From assembly GCA_947445035.1 (NCBI GenBank), contig CANFCK010000009.1:1-64000 (forward strand): a DNA stretch of 64,000 bases. Reading direction: 5' to 3'. The notes under the pieces were generated by a model. It did no database searches. It had not been told where the DNA came from and saw only the letters and a program-made list of their open reading frames with translations. The DNA comes from Deltaproteobacteria bacterium. Lineage in GTDB: Bacteria; Myxococcota_A; UBA796; SXON01. Made by a program: the position numbers and the translations under genes. Within the stretch, counting starts at the first letter, position 1; each line of letters starts with the position of its first letter. This document shows, piece after piece, positions 58,693 to 64,000 of the stretch.

Positions 58693-59372
58693 TGGGGGTA
58701 GCCGTCGATGTCCAGTGCGTCTCACGCCACTTCGTGAAGGGTGGGCAGCGCATCGACGTCTTGCGCGACCTGAACGTCACGCTCGCCGCGGGGGATTGCC
58801 TGGCCGTCGTCGGCCAGTCCGGCTCGGGAAAGTCGACCTTCCTCCACCTCTTGGGCGGGCTCGAGCCTCCGAGCACGGGGGAAATCACCGTGGACGGCAG
58901 CTCGCTCTACCGGCGCTCCGCGCTGGAGGTCGACCGGTTTCGCAACCAGATGGTGGGTTTCGTCTTCCAGTTCCACCACCTGCTCCCGGACCACGACGCG
59001 CTGGACAATGCGGCGATTCCGGCGCTCATCGCGCGGGTGCCCAAGGCCGAAGCGCGCGAACGGGCGCGGGCGGCGTTGGCAAAGGTGGGGCTGTCGCACC
59101 GGTTGGGTCACAAGCCGGGCGAGCTGTCCGGTGGCGAACAGCAGCGCGTGGCGATTGCCCGAGCGCTCTTGATGGGACCGGGGTTGGTGCTCGCCGACGA
59201 GCCCACCGGCAACCTCGATCCGAACACCGCGAACGACGTGATGGCGCTTTTGTTGGACCTCAACCGTGAGGGCGGCGCCACCTTGGTCGTCGTGACCCAC
59301 TCGTTGGAGCTGGCGCGGCGTTTTCCGCGGGCGCTGCGCGTCGTCGACGGCCGCTTCGACGTGGCGGCGTGA
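58692..59372 (+). CDS. lolD: Lipoprotein-releasing ABC ATPase LolD
   Basis: 226-aa ATPase: Walker A VVGQSGSGKST, Q-loop FVFQFHHLLPD, signature LSGGEQQR, Walker B LVLADEP and the TGNLDPNTA D-loop. With LolC/E it powers release of lipoproteins to the LolA carrier. Start overlaps the lolC stop; the TGA overlaps the bamA ATG. Given the many lipoproteins in the window this transporter is central. Confidence 0.93.
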   Translation: MGVAVDVQCVSRHFVKGGQRIDVLRDLNVTLAAGDCLAVVGQSGSGKSTFLHLLGGLEPPSTGEITVDGSSLYRRSALEVDRFRNQMVGFVFQFHHLLPDHDALDNAAIPALIARVPKAEARERARAALAKVGLSHRLGHKPGELSGGEQQRVAIARALLMGPGLVLADEPTGNLDPNTANDVMALLLDLNREGGATLVVVTHSLELARRFPRALRVVDGRFDVAA

Positions 59373-61978
59373 TGCAGTGGAGCTTGCTTCTGGGGTTGCT
59401 GGCGGCCGGCGTTGCCGCTGCGCAGGAAGCGCCCGGTCTTCCGCCGCTGCCGGCCGACGCGGCTCGCGTAGCCCCCGGCACCGAGCCCGAGGTTGTCCTA
59501 CCGCCCGGTGGGGGCGCTCCGGTCTACGCCACAGGGGTGGTCGCGCGCGTCCAGGTCTTCGGCCTGCGCCGGGTGGAAGAGGCGGCGATCCTCGACGCGG
59601 TGAGCCTGCGCGCCGGCGACACCCTCGCCCCATGGAAGCTTCAGCGCGACATTCGCGGCATCTGGAAGACGGGGTACGTCCAGGACGTCGTGGTGCGGGT
59701 CACGCCCAGCGCTACCGGCCAGATCGTCAGCTTCATCGTGACCGAAAAGCCGTCCGTGCGAGAGGTTCGGTTCTCCGGCAACAAGAAGATCAAGGACGAG
59801 GACCTCAAAGAAGCGGTGGACATCGTGCCGCTCGGCCCACCGCCCTCGGACCAGCGCTTGGCCCAGAATGCCAGGACGATTCGGGACAAGTATCTGGAAA
59901 AGGGCTTCTACCTTGCCACGGTCGAACCGGTGCTCACCCCGGTCGGCGACGACCTGGTCGACGTCGAGTATCGCATCGTGGAAAACCGCAAGGTCATCGT
60001 CCAGAGCATCGACATCACCGGCAACGAAGGCGTTCCCGACGCGAAGATCAAGCGCTTCATGCAGACCAAAGAGGGCGGCATCGTCCCCTGGTTGACCAGC
60101 TCGGGCAACTTCATCGAGAGCAACCTGGAGAACGACACCTACGTGGTGCGCTCGGTCCTGCTCGAAGAGGGCTACGTCGAGGCGCAGGTGGACTCCCCGA
60201 AGGTGTTCTTGTCTCCGGACAAACGCCACATCTTCATCACCATCCACGTCACCGAAGGCCCCCGGTACAAGATTGGGAAGCTCAGCTTCCAGGGGGACTT
60301 CGAAGCGAACGAAGGGCTCACCCAGGGTGCGGTGCGAGCGCTGGCAGAAGGCAAGAACCTGCGTGACGTGCAGGAAGCGTGGGAGCGTGACAAGGCCGCT
60401 GGGATCGTGGTCGGCGACGATTGGAGCCCGCGCGTCGAGCGGCGGATCCTCGACTTCTCCGGGCAGAGCACGCCGCTCAACGTCGGCGACTGGTTCAAGC
60501 TCACCACGATGCAGACGGTCACCCAGCGGGTGTCCGACCTGTACGGCGACCGCGGCTACGCCTTTGCCAACATCGTTCCGCTCCCGGCGCCCGATGCCGA
60601 ATCGGGTGTGGTCGATCTGGTCTTCGACATCCAGAAGGGCGAGAAGATGCGCATCGGCCGCATCAACATCACCGGGAACAACCCCACCTTCGACAAGGTG
60701 GTGCGCCGGGAGATCCCGATCAACGAAGGCGAGCAGTACCAAGGCAGTCGCATCCGCGAGGCGCGGGAACGTTTGGAGAGGCTTGGCTTCTTCGAGACGG
60801 TCGAGATCAGCACGCCGCGGGCGACGGAAGAACGCACCCTCGACATGAACGTCGACGTCACCGAGCGGCCGACTGGAAGTTTCACGGTCGGCGCTGGGTT
60901 CTCGTCGGTGGACAGCTTCTTGTTGACCGCCAACATCCAGAAGTCGAACTTCTTCGGCCTCGGCTGGGTGGTCAGCATCGCTGGCAACATCTCGCGGCCC
61001 ACGCAGACCGCCAACATCGACTTTTACGATCCCTACTTCCTGGACTCCCGCTGGACGCTCCGGGTCAGCGGCTTCTACAACCAACGGAACTACATCGAGA
61101 ACGAGTATCAACGCGGTGGCATCTTGCAGATCGGCCGCTACCTCGACTCTCGCGACGACATCCGCTTGGCGCTGGACTACACCATCGAGGACAACGGCCT
61201 CCTCAGCCTCGACGAGTACAAAGAGCGGCTCTTCGGCGGCCAACTCTACCGCAACGGCGTCACCTCCTCCGCCGGCATCACCTTCGAGGTCGACAAGCGG
61301 AACAACCGCATCACGGCCACCCGCGGCGTCCGGTTCACCCTGTCGACCGAGCTGGCCGGTGGCTTCCGCGCCAACGACAAGGAGGTCATCTCTTTGTTCG
61401 GCGGGGACTTCAACTACTGGGAAAGCAAGGCCAACTTCCGCTTCTACCAGCCGCTCGTCAAAGACGATTGGTTGGTGTTCAAGTACAACCTGTCGGCTGG
61501 CCACATCATGACCACGGACGGCAGCATCGTCCCGTACATCCACCGGTATCGCGCGGGTGGCATCCTCAGCATCCGCGGCTTCGAACCCTACGCGCTGGGT
61601 CCGTCGATCCGCGCCACGGGCTACCGCGACTACTCGCAGGAGCGCACCTCCTTCGTTGGGACCGACGACCCGCAGGCCGCCGACGATCGTCTCGTGATCG
61701 GCGGCACCGAGACCCTGATCAACCAGTTCGAGATCGAGTCGCCGATCATCAAGTCCGCCGGCATCTCCCTCGTCGCCTTCTTCGACGCCGGCAACACCTT
61801 CGGCGACGTCCAGGGTGCCGGCGTCATCGACCTCGGCGATCTCCGCACCTCCGTCGGCTTCGGCGTGCGTTGGTTCAGCCCCATCGGCCCCCTCCGCTTC
61901 GAGTGGGGCTTTCCGCTGGCACCGCTCCCGGACGAGCGGACTGCGGTCTTCGACTTCACCATCGGCAGCGCCTTCTAG
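59372..61978 (+). CDS. bamA: Outer-membrane assembly factor BamA
   Basis: 868-aa BamA. Signal peptide WSLLLGLLAAGVAAAQ, then POTRA domains (about 45-470; for example RVQVFGLRRVEEAAI, REVRFSGNKKIKDEDLKEAV, YKIGKLSFQGDFEAN, MRIGRINITGNNPTF) and a C-terminal 16-strand barrel (SFTVGAGFSSVDSFLLTANI, YRAGGILSIRGFEPYALG). The last residue is Phe. It inserts barrel proteins into the outer membrane. GTG 59369 is an adjacent alternative start. Followed by skp and lpxD as usual. Confidence 0.95.
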   Translation: MQWSLLLGLLAAGVAAAQEAPGLPPLPADAARVAPGTEPEVVLPPGGGAPVYATGVVARVQVFGLRRVEEAAILDAVSLRAGDTLAPWKLQRDIRGIWKTGYVQDVVVRVTPSATGQIVSFIVTEKPSVREVRFSGNKKIKDEDLKEAVDIVPLGPPPSDQRLAQNARTIRDKYLEKGFYLATVEPVLTPVGDDLVDVEYRIVENRKVIVQSIDITGNEGVPDAKIKRFMQTKEGGIVPWLTSSGNFIESNLENDTYVVRSVLLEEGYVEAQVDSPKVFLSPDKRHIFITIHVTEGPRYKIGKLSFQGDFEANEGLTQGAVRALAEGKNLRDVQEAWERDKAAGIVVGDDWSPRVERRILDFSGQSTPLNVGDWFKLTTMQTVTQRVSDLYGDRGYAFANIVPLPAPDAESGVVDLVFDIQKGEKMRIGRINITGNNPTFDKVVRREIPINEGEQYQGSRIREARERLERLGFFETVEISTPRATEERTLDMNVDVTERPTGSFTVGAGFSSVDSFLLTANIQKSNFFGLGWVVSIAGNISRPTQTANIDFYDPYFLDSRWTLRVSGFYNQRNYIENEYQRGGILQIGRYLDSRDDIRLALDYTIEDNGLLSLDEYKERLFGGQLYRNGVTSSAGITFEVDKRNNRITATRGVRFTLSTELAGGFRANDKEVISLFGGDFNYWESKANFRFYQPLVKDDWLVFKYNLSAGHIMTTDGSIVPYIHRYRAGGILSIRGFEPYALGPSIRATGYRDYSQERTSFVGTDDPQAADDRLVIGGTETLINQFEIESPIIKSAGISLVAFFDAGNTFGDVQGAGVIDLGDLRTSVGFGVRWFSPIGPLRFEWGFPLAPLPDERTAVFDFTIGSAF

Positions 61979-61995
61979 GCGTCCGGGAATCCTTC

Positions 61996-62529
61996 ATGAT
62001 CAAGAAACTCCTCCTCGTCTTCGCGGTCTCCTTCTGTCTGGTGGGTGACGCGCTCGCCGCCGAACTCAAGGTCGCGGTGGTCGACTTCCAGCGCGCGCTC
62101 AACGATGTCAACGAGGCCGCTGGCGTGCGGAAGAAGCTCGAAGGCATGTACGGCGAGCGGAAGGTCACGATCGAGAAATTGCAGAAGTCGCTCGAGGCCA
62201 AGAAGGCCGACCTCGAAGCGCAGTCCGTGGTCCTCTCCGACTCGGCGCGCCGTGTAAAAGAAGAAGAATTCATGAAGTCGCAGGCGGAGTTCCAGCAGAC
62301 CTACGCCCGCTACGAAAGTGAGATGCAGCAGGCGTACTACGCGGCGATGCAGGACTTCATCGAGAAGATGAAGAAGATCGCCGTCGCGATTGGGCAAGAG
62401 CGCGGGTACACCGTGGTCCTGGAAGCGACCGAGGGCGGCGTGGTGTACTGGTCGGACAGCATCGACATCACCGAAGAGCTCATCAAGCGCTACAACGCGG
62501 CGAATCCGGCCTCGACGCCGAAGAAGTAG
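61996..62529 (+). CDS. skp: OmpH/Skp-family periplasmic chaperone
   Basis: 177-aa chaperone: signal MIKKLLLVFAVSFCLVGDALA, then LKVAVVDFQRALNDVNEAAG and two long coiled helices (KVTIEKLQKSLEAKKADLEA, QQTYARYESEMQQAYYAAMQ). Skp holds unfolded outer-membrane proteins in the periplasm for BamA. Basic, as in the family. The gene sits between bamA and lpxD. Confidence 0.92.
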   Translation: MIKKLLLVFAVSFCLVGDALAAELKVAVVDFQRALNDVNEAAGVRKKLEGMYGERKVTIEKLQKSLEAKKADLEAQSVVLSDSARRVKEEEFMKSQAEFQQTYARYESEMQQAYYAAMQDFIEKMKKIAVAIGQERGYTVVLEATEGGVVYWSDSIDITEELIKRYNAANPASTPKK

Positions 62530-62532
62530 TCG

Positions 62533-63540
62533 GTGCGGCTCGACGAGCTCGCGGCGGCCGTTGGGGGGGGGGTCGAGGGCGACGGGGCGCTCCAGATTCT
62601 GGGCGTGGCCGGCTTGGAAGAGGCGGGGCCTTCCCATCTCTCGTTTCTGGCCAATCGTCGGTACGCCTCGCTCTTCCGGAAGAGCGGCGCGGGCGCGGTC
62701 CTGGTGAGCATGAGTGAAAACGCCTTCGGACGAACTGTCGTTCGTTGTCGCGACCCATACCTGGCCTTCGCCAAGGCGCTCGCCCTGTTCTACCCGGTCG
62801 CAAAGCCTCCTGCGGGCGTGCACCCGCTAGCGGTCGTGGAGGGGTCGTGCGAAGGCGCCACGATCCTGCCTTTTGCCTATGTCGGTCGCGGCGCGCTGGT
62901 GGGGGAGGGGACGATTGTTCAGCCCCACGTCTACGTCGGCGGCGGTGCGGTTATCGGTCGCGACTGTCTCCTGATGGCGGGGAGCGCCGTCATGGACGGC
63001 TGTGTTGTTGGGGACCGGGTCGTGCTCAATCCCGGCGCGGTCGTTGGGGGGGAGGGGTTCGGATTTGTGCCCACGCCCGCGGGGCTGGTGAAGATCCCCC
63101 AGACGGGTCGCGCCGTCGTCGGTGACGACGTCGAGATCGGCGCCAACAGCTGCATCGATCGTGCCGCGATGGGCGATACCACCGTCGCAACCGGAAGCAA
63201 GCTCGATAACCTCGTTCAGATCGGTCATGGCGCCGAGATCGGGGCTCACAACGTGCTGGTGGCCTACAGCGCGGTGGCGGGAAGCACCCGCACCGGCACC
63301 GGTGTCACCATGGCCGCGCGCACCCTCCTCCTCGGCCACCTCGACATCGGCGACGGCGCCACGGTCGGCGCGATGAGCATGGTCACGGCCGACATCCCCG
63401 CCGGCGGCAAGCGCACCGGCTCCCCGGCGATGGAGCATCGGGAGTGGCTTCGGTTGGTCACCGCCGCGAGGGAGCTGCCGGCGCTGTTGAAGCGGGTGGC
63501 TGCCCTGGAGAAGAAGGGCGGCGACGGGGGAGCAGGATAG
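62533..63540 (+). CDS. lpxD: UDP-3-O-acyl-glucosamine N-acyltransferase LpxD
   Basis: 335-aa LpxD: N-terminal uridine-binding domain (LDELAAAVGGGVEGDG, SHLSFLANRRYASLF), left-handed beta helix of hexapeptide repeats (GRGALVGEGTIVQPHVYVGG), the catalytic His region IGHGAEIGAHNVLVAYSAVA and a C-terminal helix. It adds the second 3-hydroxyacyl chain in lipid A synthesis. GTG start 62533, 3 bp after skp. A G10 tract (62563-62572) encodes part of the N terminus. Confidence 0.94.
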   Translation: MRLDELAAAVGGGVEGDGALQILGVAGLEEAGPSHLSFLANRRYASLFRKSGAGAVLVSMSENAFGRTVVRCRDPYLAFAKALALFYPVAKPPAGVHPLAVVEGSCEGATILPFAYVGRGALVGEGTIVQPHVYVGGGAVIGRDCLLMAGSAVMDGCVVGDRVVLNPGAVVGGEGFGFVPTPAGLVKIPQTGRAVVGDDVEIGANSCIDRAAMGDTTVATGSKLDNLVQIGHGAEIGAHNVLVAYSAVAGSTRTGTGVTMAARTLLLGHLDIGDGATVGAMSMVTADIPAGGKRTGSPAMEHREWLRLVTAARELPALLKRVAALEKKGGDGGAG

Positions 63541-63553
63541 AACGGGTCTGCCT

Positions 63554-64000
63554 ATGGACATTTCCGAAATCATGGCGATGCTGCCGCATCGTTACCCCTT
63601 CCTGATGATCGACCGGGTGCTCGAACTCGACCCGGGCAAGCGCATCGTCGCGCTCAAGAACGTGACGATCAACGAGCCGCACTTCACGGGGCACTTCCCC
63701 AGCCAGCCGGTGATGCCGGGCGTATTGATGGTCGAGGCCATCGCCCAAGCGTGCGGCATCATGGCGATGAGCGCCAACCCGACGTTCAAGGAGCGCCCCC
63801 TGTACCTTCTGGGGCTCGACGGTATCCGCTTTCGCAGCCCCGTGCGCCCCGGAGATCAGCTTCGCATCGAGGTGCTCAAGCGCGCCGAGAAGCGCGGGAT
63901 CTGGTTTTTTACCGCCAAAGTGAGCGTAGAGGACAAGGTCGTTGTCGAAGGGGAGGTGATGGCCACCGTACTGGTCGACAAACCCGGAGAGTCCCCATGA
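63554..64000 (+). CDS. fabZ: 3-hydroxyacyl-ACP dehydratase FabZ
   Basis: 148-aa FabZ with catalytic His in HFTGHFPSQPVMPG and Glu in MVEAIAQACG, and the HRYPFLMIDRVLEL start. It dehydrates 3-hydroxyacyl-ACP in fatty-acid and lipid A chemistry. TAGAAC-N10 precedes the ATG. The stop ends exactly at the window edge; lpxA would be expected next. Confidence 0.95.
   Translation: MDISEIMAMLPHRYPFLMIDRVLELDPGKRIVALKNVTINEPHFTGHFPSQPVMPGVLMVEAIAQACGIMAMSANPTFKERPLYLLGLDGIRFRSPVRPGDQLRIEVLKRAEKRGIWFFTAKVSVEDKVVVEGEVMATVLVDKPGESP

Overview
The window is high-GC, gene-dense DNA from a Gram-negative, diderm bacterium. The best fit is a myxobacterium-like (Myxococcota / former Deltaproteobacteria) lineage. 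Supporting signs are an LPS and outer-membrane assembly operon (lolC-lolD-bamA-skp-lpxD-fabZ), many short-signal lipoproteins with MopE-type Asp/Cys repeats and FG-GAP-like repeats, a Ser/Thr kinase next to a PEGA-domain envelope protein, a 7TM-HD protein with PhoH and YbeY, and a fused CoA-dehydratase activase. The lineage call is inference. I see no rRNA, tRNA or CRISPR array.

Layout. 0.1-3.7 kb: MacAB-like tripartite export genes. 3.7-7.7 kb: a CotH-like lipoprotein, a B12-type radical SAM protein, folB and a RibD_C reductase. 7.9-12.3 kb (minus): a four-gene unit of lipoprotein, Ser/Thr kinase, PEGA/barrel protein and NMT1/THI5-like binding lipoprotein. 12.4-14.6 kb: a MopE/FG-GAP lipoprotein, a Rieske protein and rpmB. 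14.7-20.4 kb: an unusual cluster with an intact AstE/AspA-type hydrolase, a hidden 57-aa gene plus a DUF2520-like Rossmann protein, and, divergently, an operon of a degenerate biotin-carboxylase-like protein with two AstE/AspA paralogs that have lost zinc ligands. 20.5-33.9 kb: a TPR protein, a DUF2325 protein, a phosphatase, coaX, an alanine-dehydrogenase-like gene, phoH-HD-ybeY, an esterase, a pilin-like protein, and prfB with a programmed +1 frameshift.

34.0-37.6 kb is an accessory island. Two near-identical 152/153-bp elements in inverted orientation, each with IS21-like ends and no transposase, bracket a Phd/VapC pair, a toxin-first PIN/RHH pair and three coupled envelope genes. A 98-bp fragment of the dehydratase gene at 41.8 kb lies directly against the right-hand copy. 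37.9-51.4 kb: an arylsulfotransferase-like protein, two large MopE/FG-GAP lipoproteins, a split 2-hydroxyacyl-CoA-dehydratase/activase system, a nucleotidyltransferase pair resembling toxin-antitoxin modules, and an RTX-repeat gene broken at a C9 tract. 51.8-64.0 kb: a Fur-box-preceded AAA ATPase, GST-like and DoxX genes, an asparaginase with a TetR regulator, lysS, then the lol/bam/lpx/fab envelope operon running off the right edge.

Regulation. Many first genes of transcription units start 5-7 nt after a TAnnnT-like hexamer (for example TAGTCT-N6-GTG, TACACT-N6-GTG, TATGAT-N6-GTG). This suggests widespread leaderless transcripts. Downstream genes overlap as ATGA, GTGA or TGATG and are probably translationally coupled.
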